32,892 bases of DNA from Phycisphaerae bacterium (lineage in GTDB: Bacteria > Planctomycetota > Phycisphaerae > Tepidisphaerales > Tepidisphaeraceae). The notes under the pieces are model-generated. The model searched no databases. It had not been told where the DNA came from and worked only from the letters and a program-made list of their open reading frames with translations. Position numbers and translations under genes: made by a program. The stretch is taken from assembly GCA_025924315.1 (NCBI GenBank), contig JAICIO010000061.1:1-32892 (forward strand). Reading direction: 5' to 3'. The first letter of the stretch is position 1, and every line of letters begins with the position of its first letter. Of the stretch, positions 23,684-31,833 are shown one piece after another.

Positions 23684-24802
23684 TCACGCCCTGTACGTCC
23701 CCCCGCTCCTTCGGTTGTACTCCTCGCGTTTTTTCGCTTCCGCCTCACCATAGAAGAACGAGAGCAGCACGAACCGTCGCCCCGCCGTCACGTCGGTCGC
23801 TTCATGCAGCATCGAGCAGGAGAAGATCACGGCGCTGCCCGCTCGCGGACGGTAATGATGCACGCTGTGCTCGGGGAAACGGAGGTGTCCGCCTTCGAAA
23901 TCGTCGTTGAGCAAGAGCGACATCGCGAAGCGACGGTGGGCGGTGCCTTCGGTGGTGTTGTCGCGATGCGGGCGGAAATACCCGCCGCGGCTCGCGTCAT
24001 AGCAGGCGACGCGAAAATCCTCGAATCGCGTCGCGTTGTAGTTGAACGCCTGAAAGATTTGCGGAACGATGTGAATCCCGATCTGCTGCTTCACTTGGTC
24101 GAGAACTGGTCCGGATTTGAGAAAATGATCCCGGCGGATCTTGTGGTTGTAGTCGTATTGGCCGACGGTCTTGCCGTCGATCTGCTTCATGAAGCCCGAA
24201 TCTTCATTCCCCTGCGTCTCCCACGTCTGAACGAGCTCCCGGCAGAGTTCGGGTGAAAGAACGTTTCGCATCAGGAGCACCGGCGCGTGCTCGACGATCA
24301 ATCGCGACGGCTCGGGAAAGAGCAATTCGCGTGCGTCGGCCAACACCTCGGCGGCGTGATGTTTCGGCGCGATCTCGTCGTAGCGCTTCACGATGCGCAG
24401 TCCCGCGTTCATCAGAAACGTCGATTGCGAAATTGTCAGCGCGCTCGGACTCTCCGGATTCGGCGAAGCGATCCCCAGTTCAAACGCCGCGTGCGCATCG
24501 GCGTCGCTTGCGAGCGGGTACGGCAGGCCGAGCGTCTGCACCCACTTCTTTTGCGTCTCGACATCCTGTACGCCCACGCCGACGACGTTGATGCCGAGCT
24601 GTTGAAACTCGGGATACAGATCGCGAAACCCCGTGACGATTTCCGCGAAGCCATCGACGGCGTCGCTCAGATAAAAAAAGAGCACGAGCGGTCTGCCGAG
24701 CAGATCGTTCGCGTCGACTTTTTTGCCTTGCGTCGAAGGAAGTGAAAACGCGGCGGTGTATTCGCCCGCGCCGCGCGGTCGGTTCAATGCCGCGGTCGTC
24801 AT
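23684..24802 (-). CDS. Peroxiredoxin-like / prolyl-4-hydroxylase-like fusion protein
   Basis: A 372-aa cytoplasmic fusion. Residues about 14-165 align with the thioredoxin-fold of AhpC/BCP peroxiredoxins (FFYLSDAVDGFAEIVTGFRD, INVVGVGVQD, LPYPLASDADAHAAFELGI). Both positions that hold the peroxidatic and resolving Cys in BCP are replaced (Phe52 and Thr57). Residues about 170-355 form a 2-oxoglutarate/Fe(II) oxygenase domain of the prolyl 4-hydroxylase type, with metal ligands H279, D281 and H333 (RPHRDN, MLHEATDV) and R343 as the 2-oxoglutarate partner. The oxygenase half therefore looks active and the redoxin half non-catalytic. The start at 24802 has AGGAA upstream; the frame stays open to 25186 without recognisable content. 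Substrate unknown. Confidence 0.88.
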   Translation of the reverse strand: MTTAALNRPRGAGEYTAAFSLPSTQGKKVDANDLLGRPLVLFFYLSDAVDGFAEIVTGFRDLYPEFQQLGINVVGVGVQDVETQKKWVQTLGLPYPLASDADAHAAFELGIASPNPESPSALTISQSTFLMNAGLRIVKRYDEIAPKHHAAEVLADARELLFPEPSRLIVEHAPVLLMRNVLSPELCRELVQTWETQGNEDSGFMKQIDGKTVGQYDYNHKIRRDHFLKSGPVLDQVKQQIGIHIVPQIFQAFNYNATRFEDFRVACYDASRGGYFRPHRDNTTEGTAHRRFAMSLLLNDDFEGGHLRFPEHSVHHYRPRAGSAVIFSCSMLHEATDVTAGRRFVLLSFFYGEAEAKKREEYNRRSGGTYRA

Positions 24803-25343
24803 ACGACGGGTTCCTGTAACAAAGAATTCCCACCGTCCCTTGTCGCCCGGGCGCGTCGCCAGATCTGACGCAGTCGCTTGGCCAGACTGATGACGCGCCC
24901 CGACCATTTTACCAACGCAAGACGATCCGCGCCCGCGCGATTCGATGGCCGTGGGACTCGGGGAACGATGGGAATGAACGATGGCGTCGTCTCCGACGCC
25001 CCAACTTTTTCCAGAAGAAACGCCGTGTGGTGCCTCGATCAAATCGCTCGCGCTTGCGAGCAGCGCATCACATGCATTGGAACGCGACCGCCGCAGCCGA
25101 TAGGTGCCGCCTTGGGTTCGAACGTACATCCATCGCATCGCGTGATGCCTCGTGCGGATAAACATCGGAGCATCCTGCTCCGTCACGCGTTGCGGCGCAC
25201 GTCCCGTTCAACCCCGCACGCCACAACCGCATTGCCCGAGACGAGCTTACGATCGAAATAAGGCAGGTAAATTCGAAGGATTGCCCAATTTTCGCATGCG
25301 AAAAGGGCGAGGAGGGATCGGTAGAAATACGGAGGGTCAACCT
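24803..25343. other. Intergenic region with nothing recognised
   Basis: About 540 bp between the oxygenase fusion gene and the family G repeat. Several open frames cross it on both strands, but none has a ribosome site, coding-like composition or recognisable motifs. It must contain the promoter of the oxygenase gene; no convincing boxes were found. Confidence 0.5.
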
Positions 25344-25418
25344 GCGGAGCTGCGCTCCGCCGCTAAATATTGAATCGAACGATTGCGCGCCATAGTTAGC
25401 GGCGGAGCGCAGCTCCGC
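25344..25418. repeat. Inverted repeat, family G
   Basis: Perfect 23-bp arms GCGGAGCTGCGCTCCGC + CGCTAA (25344-25366) and the complement (25396-25418), spacer 29 bp. Each arm contains the mini-hairpin GCGGAGC-TGC-GCTCCGC. It lies 15 bp after the response regulator stop codon and may terminate that operon. Confidence 0.9.
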
Positions 25419-25432
25419 GGGTGGATTTCGAG

Positions 25433-26086
25433 TCAATGCAGCGAGCACAACCCACTCCGAATCGCGAACTTGGTCAGCCCCGCGATCGACTTGATCTGGA
25501 GTTTTTCCATGATGTTGTGGCGATGGCTGTCGACCGTTCTCACGCTGATGTGAAGCAGCTCCGCCACCTCCGCGCTCGTATTCCCTTCGGCGATCAATTG
25601 GATCACCTCGCGCTCGCGCGGTGAAAGATTCCCGCCGGCGCTGTCGTTGAAATTCCCTTTCGCCCGCCGCACGTAATCGCCCATCACGAGCGGCGACAGG
25701 GACGGACTGAGATACGTCTTCCCCGACATCACATCTTTCATCGCCGTCGCGAGCTCACCATACGCCCCCTGCTTCAGCACATCTCCGCGCGCCCCCGCCT
25801 TCAGCGCCTCGAAGAGATACTGCTCATCCGCGTGCATCGAGAGCATGATCACGCGAACATCCGGCGCGACCGTCGCGAGCTGCCGCGTCGCATCGATCCC
25901 GTTCAGCCCGCTCATCGCCAGGTCCATCAGCACAAGATCCGGCTGCAGCTCGCGCGCCAGATCGATCGCCTCCCGCCCATTGTCCGCCTCGCCAACAACG
26001 TGCACTTCGCCGGACGCTTCAAGAAGCGCCCGAATCCCCGACCGCACGAGCTCATGATCTTCAGCAAGCAAAACGCGAATCGGCAT
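25433..26086 (-). CDS. NarL/FixJ-family response regulator
   Basis: A 217-aa transcription regulator. The receiver domain (1-120) has the acidic pair in LLAEDHELV, phospho-acceptor Asp55 in LVLMDLAMSG and the Lys region AGARGDVLKQGA. The C-terminal LuxR-type helix-turn-helix (about 150-210) has LSPREREVIQLIAEGNTSAE and LLHISVRTVDSHRHNIMEKL. AGGAG fixes the start at 26086; the open frame to 26167 only translates part of a repeat. The upstream gene on the same strand is a HisKA_3 histidine kinase, its likely partner, separated by 111 bp holding a REPIN-like repeat. Confidence 0.95.
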   Translation of the reverse strand: MPIRVLLAEDHELVRSGIRALLEASGEVHVVGEADNGREAIDLARELQPDLVLMDLAMSGLNGIDATRQLATVAPDVRVIMLSMHADEQYLFEALKAGARGDVLKQGAYGELATAMKDVMSGKTYLSPSLSPLVMGDYVRRAKGNFNDSAGGNLSPREREVIQLIAEGNTSAEVAELLHISVRTVDSHRHNIMEKLQIKSIAGLTKFAIRSGLCSLH

Positions 26087-26119
26087 GACGATCTCCTGAC
26101 GTCTCCATGTCGGCCCCGT

Positions 26120-26193
26120 TAGGGTGCGCTTCAGCGCACCGGTTATTTCCGCGGTCCGCTCAATCAATAACCGGTGCGCTGAAGCGCACCCTA
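26120..26193. repeat. REPIN-like inverted repeat, family C (copy 3)
   Basis: Arms TAGGGTGCGCTTCAGCGCAC + CGGTTATT (26120-26147) and the perfect complement (26166-26193). The inner stem is GGTGCGC/GCGCACC, differing from copies 1 and 2 by one compensated base pair. It lies between a histidine kinase gene and its response regulator gene. Confidence 0.9.
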
Positions 26194-26197
26194 CAAG

Positions 26198-27274
26198 CTA
26201 CGTCGCGTTCACCGGCAGCGGCACCTCGAGAATCACTCTCGTCCCTTCACCGATGCGGGAATCCAATTGCATCTCTCCGCCGAGCGTTGTGATGCGCTCG
26301 CGGATGCCGGGCAATCCTAAACCTCTTCGCGATTGCGGGGCGAGCGCTTCGACCGAATCGAAACCGCTTCCGTCGTCGTCGATCACGATCCGCAATCCGC
26401 CGGATTCCCAATGCACGGCGGCGACGATTTCCTTCGCCCGGCCGTGCTTTACCGCATTGTTCAGCAGTTCCTTGGTCGCACGGAAGAGATAATGATTGAG
26501 CGACGACGGCAGCGGCTGCGGTTCGCCGATCTCAGAAATCTCGACATCCGTTCCCGTCCGCTCCTGAAACTCACGGCTATATCTTCGCAACGTCGCAACC
26601 AATCCGAGATCATCCAGCATCGCCGGATGTAGGTCGAACGTCAGCGTGCGCGTCTGCTGAATCAGCCGATCGACCATTCCCGCGCAATCGCTCAATCGAT
26701 GCGAGCGTTTTGGATCCGTCGGCGCGGCTGACTGCGCGGCTTCAAGGTTGATCTTCACCAGCGACAGCATCTGGCTCACCGCGTCGTGAATCTCATACGC
26801 CACGCGCCGCCGCTCAGCCTCTTCCGCGGCGGAGATCTGCGCGCCGAGCCGCTGCAAACTCGCCTGCGCCTGCACGCGCTGGGCGATCTCCGCCTTCAGC
26901 TCCTGCGTGCGCTCGTCGACCATCTGCGCCAGTCGCGTGCCGGTGTTCTTCCAATGCACGACGACCTCGACCGCCATCACGAAAAACACTCCGCGGACCA
27001 GCGCGTTCCAGAACCAATACAGCGCCTCGTGCTGCTGCGGTGTCGAGACCGCGTCGACGTACATCCACACGACCGCGCACGCCACCGCCATTGCATATCC
27101 GCTGCGCCGACCGACGTACCACGCGAGCAACGACACCGGCAGCAGGTAGAACTGCGCGAAAGCGAGATCCGGACCCGTCAGCCAGTCGACGTACCCGACG
27201 ACCGCGAGCACGACAACGCTCGCGATCATCGCGTAGATCGGGCGGTGCAGAAATTTCGGATCGGGAAACCGCAT
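26198..27274 (-). CDS. NarX/DesK-type histidine kinase (HisKA_3)
   Basis: A 358-aa inner-membrane sensor kinase. Residues about 10-105 hold four hydrophobic segments (VVLAVVGYVDWL, FAQFYLLPVSLLAWYVGRR, AMAVACAVVWMYVDAV and LVRGVFFVMAVEVVV) with very short loops, so the signal may be sensed in the membrane. A coiled coil (about 110-150) leads to the HisKA_3 dimerisation domain with phospho-acceptor His163 (RRVAYEIHDAVSQML). The ATPase domain has KELLNNAVKHGRA (N box), VIDDDGSGFD (G1) and RRGLGLPGIRERITTLGGEM (G2). It is probably co-transcribed with the NarL-type regulator downstream. The ribosome site is weak (GAGG only 2 nt before the ATG). Confidence 0.93.
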   Translation of the reverse strand: MRFPDPKFLHRPIYAMIASVVVLAVVGYVDWLTGPDLAFAQFYLLPVSLLAWYVGRRSGYAMAVACAVVWMYVDAVSTPQQHEALYWFWNALVRGVFFVMAVEVVVHWKNTGTRLAQMVDERTQELKAEIAQRVQAQASLQRLGAQISAAEEAERRRVAYEIHDAVSQMLSLVKINLEAAQSAAPTDPKRSHRLSDCAGMVDRLIQQTRTLTFDLHPAMLDDLGLVATLRRYSREFQERTGTDVEISEIGEPQPLPSSLNHYLFRATKELLNNAVKHGRAKEIVAAVHWESGGLRIVIDDDGSGFDSVEALAPQSRRGLGLPGIRERITTLGGEMQLDSRIGEGTRVILEVPLPVNAT

Positions 27275-27343
27275 CGCCTCAAGTCTACAGGCTTTCTCTC
27301 GACGCGCTCAAGCGATTCGCGTACCTTTCCGCGCTCGCGCAAC

Positions 27344-27396
27344 GGCACTAAAGTGCCGCTGCCGGGCCCGAAACTGGCAGTGGCACTTCAGTGCCA
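27344..27396. repeat. Inverted repeat, family H, upstream of argJ
   Basis: Arms GGCACTAAAGTGCCGCTGCC (27344-27363) and GGCAGTGGCACTTCAGTGCC (27377-27396), near-perfect complements. Each contains a mini-hairpin GGCACT-N2-AGTGCC. Outer arms CGATTCGCG (27313-27321) and CGCGAATCG (27402-27410) frame it. It lies between divergent genes. Confidence 0.8.
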
Positions 27397-27421
27397 CTGC
27401 TCGCGAATCGAAGGACGGACC

Positions 27422-28627
27422 ATGCCCCAGTTGCATTTGCTTTCGCCCAAAGGCTTTCGCGCCGCCGGTGTGTCGGCGGGCATCAAGACGAAGAAGCACG
27501 CGAAGGACGTCGCATTGCTTGTCGCCGATCAGCTTTCCCCCGCGGCGGCGGTGTTCACGACCAACAAAGTGTTTGCGGCGCCCGTGAAGATCGGGCGCGA
27601 GCATATTTCAAACGGTGAATTGCGCGGCGTGGTCGTGAACGCCGGCAACGCCAACGCCTGCACAGGCATGCAAGGCGAGAAAGACGCACGGCGGATGTGC
27701 GCGCTGTCGGCGGACCTGCTCGATGCGCGCGACGAAGAATTTCTGCCCTGCTCAACGGGAATCATCGGCCACCTGATGCCGATGCAAAAGGTCGAACGCG
27801 GGATTCGCGCCGCATCAAAAGCGCTCGGCAATTCGCGCGAGCATGCCCTTTCCTTTTCCGATGCGATCCTCACCACCGATCTCGTCCGCAAAGAAGCCGC
27901 CCTCGAATCAAAAGGCGGAAAGAAGTTCCGCATCGCCGGCGTGTGCAAAGGCAGCGGGATGATCGGCCCGCGAATGACGCTGCACGCTACGATGCTGGCC
28001 TTTATCACAACCGACGCGCAGGTCCCCGTTCCACTTCTACGCAACGTGCTTGAGTACGCAACCGAGCGCAGCTTCAACGCCGTCACGGTGGATGACCACA
28101 TGAGCACGAACGACACGGCCGTCGTCATTGCCTCCGGCGCCGCCGATGCGAGCATCGAATCCCCCAAAGAAATCAATTACTTCCGCGATGCGCTAACGAA
28201 CGTTTGCGAATCGCTCGCCTATCAAATCGCCAAAGACGGCGAAGGGGCGACGAAGGTCGTCGCGATCAACATCACCGGCGCGATCAGCGACAGCGATGCG
28301 CGCGTGATCGCAAGAGCGATCGCCAACTCCCCGCTCGTGAAATGCGCCATGCACGGCAACGATCCGAACTGGGGACGAATCGTGAGTGCAGCCGGTTTGG
28401 CCGGCGTTCCCTTCGACCCCGACAAATGCTCGCTGAAACTTCAGGCCACAACCGTCTTCCGCAACGGCCAGCCGGTGAAGTTCGATGCGAACAAGGTGAG
28501 CAAATCCCTCGCGGCGAAAGAGGTCCAGGTCGACCTCGCCTGCAACGCAGGCAAAGGCGTCGCCACCTGCTGGACCTGCGATCTCTCCAAAGGCTACATC
28601 ACCATTAACGCCGACTACCACACCTAG
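27422..28627 (+). CDS. argJ: Glutamate N-acetyltransferase / ornithine acetyltransferase (ArgJ)
   Basis: A 401-aa enzyme of the cyclic arginine pathway that moves the acetyl group from N-acetylornithine to glutamate. In some species it also uses acetyl-CoA. It self-cleaves before a Thr that becomes the nucleophile; here the motif KGSGMIGPRMTLHATML places it at Thr190. The oxyanion-hole motif STGIIG lies at 111-116 and VVNAGNANACTG at 71-82. The C-terminal block KCAMHGNDPNWGRIVSAAG is also conserved. AAGGA lies 6 nt before the ATG at 27422. No other arg gene is adjacent. It converges with the DUF1570 gene across a perfect palindrome. Confidence 0.97.
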   Translation: MPQLHLLSPKGFRAAGVSAGIKTKKHAKDVALLVADQLSPAAAVFTTNKVFAAPVKIGREHISNGELRGVVVNAGNANACTGMQGEKDARRMCALSADLLDARDEEFLPCSTGIIGHLMPMQKVERGIRAASKALGNSREHALSFSDAILTTDLVRKEAALESKGGKKFRIAGVCKGSGMIGPRMTLHATMLAFITTDAQVPVPLLRNVLEYATERSFNAVTVDDHMSTNDTAVVIASGAADASIESPKEINYFRDALTNVCESLAYQIAKDGEGATKVVAINITGAISDSDARVIARAIANSPLVKCAMHGNDPNWGRIVSAAGLAGVPFDPDKCSLKLQATTVFRNGQPVKFDANKVSKSLAAKEVQVDLACNAGKGVATCWTCDLSKGYITINADYHT

Positions 28628-28630
28628 TTT

Positions 28631-28684
28631 CAAATTAAAGGGTCCTGTCCCCTTTAATTAAAGGGGACAGGACCCTTTAATTTG
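28631..28684. repeat. Perfect 54-bp palindrome between convergent genes
   Basis: The sequence reads CAAATTAAAGGGTCCTGTCC up to the central AATT and its exact complement onward; all 27 base pairs match. It starts 4 bp after the argJ stop codon, and A/T runs at both ends allow it to act as a terminator in either direction. The TAA stop and last residues of the DUF1570 protein are encoded inside it. Confidence 0.95.
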
Positions 28685-29709
28685 GAATAGCTGACTTTCG
28701 CGGACGATCGGAGGTCGAATTTGATGCCGGTTTTTTGCAAGCGACCGGCGCCCTCGATCGCGTCCTTCAGCAGCTGCGGTGGAAGCCAATCTTCGTTGGA
28801 GATTTTTACCTGACCGCTTTTCGCCGCGGTCACGAAGTCTGCGAACGATTTGAACGACTGTCCCTGTGCGATCGCGCGGGTAAGAAAGCTGTTGAAGATG
28901 TCCGTCACCGCCGTCGCGTAAATCTCCGGCGTCGGATCATCCGGCAGCGTCGTCCAATACCGCTTCCACTTCAGCTCGAAGCTGTCGATCTCGCCGAGGT
29001 TCGTTTCGAATGCGCGCGTTGCATCTCTTCCCTGCGACACGTCACTCATGAATCGCTCGAACGGCTTTTGATATTTCCGGTCATCACCATGGGCGAGGAA
29101 CTGAATGAGCGACCACGCCTCGTCGTAATTCGCCAGCAGCAGCTCGCGGTTCCATTCCTTTTGGTCGAGCTTCATGAACTCGCGAAGCGGTTTGAATTCG
29201 CCGGACTCGATCCGCTTCTTCACGCGTTTTGCGCGCCACGGTGGAATGGCGCCGTCGACGTAGCCGTCGCCGGTGAAGATCGCTTCGCCGAAGTATTCGG
29301 CCAATCCCTCGTCGAGCCACGGCGGAAGACGGCGGGCGATCGTCGCGTGCGCGAACTGATGGAAACCTTCGTGCTGGATCGTCTGCCAGGTGAGGCCGGT
29401 CATTTTCTCGCCCGCGACGGCCATCAGCTTCGTGCCGGTGCAGTAGCCGCAAGTGCCCTTCGGCCCACCGGCGGCGAAGTAGTCGCTTTCGTTTTGATAC
29501 AGATCGAACGGTAGCTTCTGTTCGATTTTTCCCGCGAAGCTTTGTGTTCGGGCGGCGTATTCGTCCGCCATTTTGTTGATGCGAAGCACCGCCTCGTGCG
29601 CAGCGGAGTCAGGCAGGTCAGTCTGGATTGTGTAGTACTGCGTGTCGATCGTGCGAAGTGGCTCTGCGCGGACCGGTCCGCCGATCAGACATGCCACGAG
29701 AAATGTCAT
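28654..29709 (-). CDS. Secreted DUF1570-type gluzincin-like metallopeptidase
   Basis: A 351-aa exported protein of the planctomycete-rich DUF1570 group. A short signal peptide MTFLVACLIGGPVRA is followed by a domain with the zinc motif HEGFHQFAH (H-E-x-x-H) and, about 20 residues later, WLDEGLAEYFGEAIF, where the downstream Glu would be the third ligand as in gluzincins. It is therefore a plausible zinc peptidase; substrate unknown. Both ends lie in repeats. The ATG at 29709 is in the left arm of family B copy 3, with no Shine-Dalgarno site. The frame stays open to 29787 only by reading that repeat. The C-terminal KLKGPVPFN and the stop codon come from the 54-bp palindrome. Confidence 0.8.
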   Translation of the reverse strand: MTFLVACLIGGPVRAEPLRTIDTQYYTIQTDLPDSAAHEAVLRINKMADEYAARTQSFAGKIEQKLPFDLYQNESDYFAAGGPKGTCGYCTGTKLMAVAGEKMTGLTWQTIQHEGFHQFAHATIARRLPPWLDEGLAEYFGEAIFTGDGYVDGAIPPWRAKRVKKRIESGEFKPLREFMKLDQKEWNRELLLANYDEAWSLIQFLAHGDDRKYQKPFERFMSDVSQGRDATRAFETNLGEIDSFELKWKRYWTTLPDDPTPEIYATAVTDIFNSFLTRAIAQGQSFKSFADFVTAAKSGQVKISNEDWLPPQLLKDAIEGAGRLQKTGIKFDLRSSAKVSYSKLKGPVPFN

Positions 29710-29794
29710 TCTGAGCGCAGCGAAGAATCTCGGGCTGGGATTCGACGCGACTTTCTGCGGCCCGAGATGCTTCGCTTCGCTCAGCATGACATTT
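29701..29794. repeat. Inverted repeat, family B (copy 3)
   Basis: Arms AAATGTCATTCTGAGCGCAG + CGAAGAATCTCGGG (29701-29734) and the near-perfect complement (29761-29794), spacer 26 bp. The left arm provides the ATG of the DUF1570 gene; the right arm ends 6 bp from the stop of the heparinase-like gene. Confidence 0.9.
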
Positions 29795-29800
29795 CACACG

Positions 29801-31636
29801 TTACTTCGCTTGCGATGCGTCGCTCCACTTGTCGAGCGGTTCGAGTTCCATCTTCGGCTGGTCACCTTTCGCGGCGAAGAGCACCGCGATGCGAATCTCC
29901 TTCGCAGGCGTGGGCTTGATGAACAACCGCGTCACGCCCTTCAGCGGCGTCTGCGGCGGATCGATCTTCGGAATCTCAGTTTCGAATTTCATCCCCTTTG
30001 CGTTCAGGAGGTGCGCCTCGATCGTGGCCCCGCCGCGGATGAGCGTCGCTGTCGCGCCGTCGTCTGAGATCTTCACCTCCGCCTGGGTCATCATGGACCA
30101 GATGACCGGCAAATCTTTGTCGCCCGAAACTCCATCCTGCACCAGCACGCTCTTTCGATTGAGCATCGCCACGCCGCGCTTGGCGCTTTTCGCTTCGGGG
30201 TACGCCTTCGACAGATCCGTGATCGCGAAGGCGCGATCCGGCTTGGAATCGTAGGCGATAATCGGCGCTTTGGCGGTGGGCGGCTGGTTGGCGTTGTCGA
30301 GCGTCAGCGTGTTGTGGGCCTGGGTTTGCAGTCGGAAATAGGTGTATCGTTTTTTGCCGAAATAGTCGGGCAGGTTGTAATCATCGGGGCCGAGGTCGCA
30401 CGCCCAGCGCTGGCCGAGCGCGTCGAGCACGAACGTGCCGAGATCGAGATGCGCGTGGTTCGCCTTGTTGTCCCCGCCCTTGAAGCCGACATACCACGCC
30501 TTCCGATCGCCGAAGCTGCTGCGGAAGAACGCGACGTTCACGCCTTTGAAGAACGCGTCGCGCGGGAGATCTTTGGTCGAGCCATCCGGATCAAACCAAA
30601 GAAGGCCGAAGGCGTCGCTGAACTTGGGCGACTGCATCCGCTCGGCGGCGGCGAATTCGGGGTGATTGAACTCGCGCGCGAACCAATACATCTGCGCCGC
30701 CGGCGCGACACCCTCGCCGGCATCAGCGAAGTTGAAGCTCTTGTTGATCGGGCCCGTCGATTGAATGCGGAAATTGCCGGTCTCGGAAACGCCCGGAGAC
30801 GATTTAAGGCCGAGATCGTTGCCAAGCGCCGTCTCGAGCGCCGCCAGGTAATACACGTTGTACTGCGTCGCGTAATGCCAGTAGCCGGGCCCTTCCGGCC
30901 ATCCGCCATCGGGCGCGAACGTTTTCATCGCGCGCTCGATGCCGGTTTTGGTCAGCGGAATCATCTCGCGCGCGAGGTCCGGCTCCTCATCCGCGATCGC
31001 GAGCGAGCCCATCATCATTCCGCCGGCGCAAACCTGCGCCCAGTTGTGGCTTGCCTTCGTCCAGGACGGATGCGTTTTCTCATACGCGTTCAAGCCCGGC
31101 TTGAGCCCCAGCTCGATGATGCCATGTTTAATGGTCGAGCGGTCTTCAGGCGACAGCTGATCGTAAAACCAGTCGTACCCAATGGCGGCGGCGTTGGTCA
31201 TTTCGGCGACATCGAGAAAGTGCGACGGGTTCCAATCTTTCATCGCGACGATGGTGAGCAATTCGGTGCGCGCCCGCTCGAATAGCTTCGGATCGGGATG
31301 CAGACGATAGAGCGTGCCGAGCACGGTGATTCGACCAAGCGCCGTTCGGCTCTGCATGAGGAGTCGCGGGCCGATGAGCTTGTGCTCGACCGGCGGCTGG
31401 GTGAGGATTTTCTCCGCGGCGTCCTGCAGGCCTTTGTAGTACGACTTGGCGAACGGATCGTGCTGGATCGCATCGCGCACGCGGTCGAGATCGGAATCGA
31501 GCACGAGCAGGCGAGGGTGAGTCTTGCGGAGCGTGGCGAGGACATCGTCATCCGCGTGGACCGGCACGGTAAGAACGACTACGCCAACGAGAATCGCCGC
31601 AAGGCATCGCACAATGTTATTGGCACTACGGATCAT
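29801..31636 (-). CDS. Heparinase II/III-like polysaccharide lyase
   Basis: A 611-aa exported protein. The signal peptide (1-28) ends VPVHA. An all-helical alpha/alpha toroid domain (about 40-330) has conserved-looking catalytic-region motifs SHNWAQVCAGGMMMGSLAI and PDGGWPEGPGYWHYATQYN. The C-terminal beta-sandwich (about 370-600) has the family signature NHAHLDLGTFVLDALGQRWA, followed by LQTQAHNTLTLDN. These match heparinase II/III and related alginate lyases, which cleave uronic-acid polysaccharides by beta-elimination in the periplasm. Which polymer is cut cannot be decided here. It lies upstream of the DUF1570 gene on the same strand, with family B copy 3 between them. The ribosome site is weak. 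Confidence 0.9.
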   Translation of the reverse strand: MIRSANNIVRCLAAILVGVVVLTVPVHADDDVLATLRKTHPRLLVLDSDLDRVRDAIQHDPFAKSYYKGLQDAAEKILTQPPVEHKLIGPRLLMQSRTALGRITVLGTLYRLHPDPKLFERARTELLTIVAMKDWNPSHFLDVAEMTNAAAIGYDWFYDQLSPEDRSTIKHGIIELGLKPGLNAYEKTHPSWTKASHNWAQVCAGGMMMGSLAIADEEPDLAREMIPLTKTGIERAMKTFAPDGGWPEGPGYWHYATQYNVYYLAALETALGNDLGLKSSPGVSETGNFRIQSTGPINKSFNFADAGEGVAPAAQMYWFAREFNHPEFAAAERMQSPKFSDAFGLLWFDPDGSTKDLPRDAFFKGVNVAFFRSSFGDRKAWYVGFKGGDNKANHAHLDLGTFVLDALGQRWACDLGPDDYNLPDYFGKKRYTYFRLQTQAHNTLTLDNANQPPTAKAPIIAYDSKPDRAFAITDLSKAYPEAKSAKRGVAMLNRKSVLVQDGVSGDKDLPVIWSMMTQAEVKISDDGATATLIRGGATIEAHLLNAKGMKFETEIPKIDPPQTPLKGVTRLFIKPTPAKEIRIAVLFAAKGDQPKMELEPLDKWSDASQAK

Positions 31637-31733
31637 GCAATCATCTTCGCGGTGATGTTAGTGACTTGCAACGTGACGGCGGTATGACTACAAACGCCGC
31701 ACTGCTCGTGTGAGAGCGTGATTTTTCCAACGC

Positions 31734-31799
31734 GGCGAGGGCATCTTGCCCTCGCAAACGCGGCTATAGCCGCAAATGCGAGGGCGAGACGCCCTCGCC
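31734..31799. repeat. Triple-hairpin inverted repeat, family A (copy 3, inverted)
   Basis: The reverse complement of this 66-bp unit differs from copy 1 at only two positions, in the central palindrome (GCTATAGC instead of GCTGCAGC). A fragment of family B (GCTCTGAGCGG, 31816-31826) follows, just before the MCE gene. Confidence 0.9.
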
Positions 31800-31833
31800 A
31801 CACAAAGGATCATATGCTCTGAGCGGAACCACG

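Noticed and set aside
25095-25150. Possible tRNA suggested by a GGTTCGAA sequence
   Set aside because: The flanking bases do not form a T-stem, and no acceptor, D or anticodon stem can be drawn.
24803-25186. N-terminal extension of the redoxin/oxygenase fusion
   Set aside because: Open in frame but without recognisable sequence or ribosome site; the redoxin fold begins soon after the ATG at 24802.
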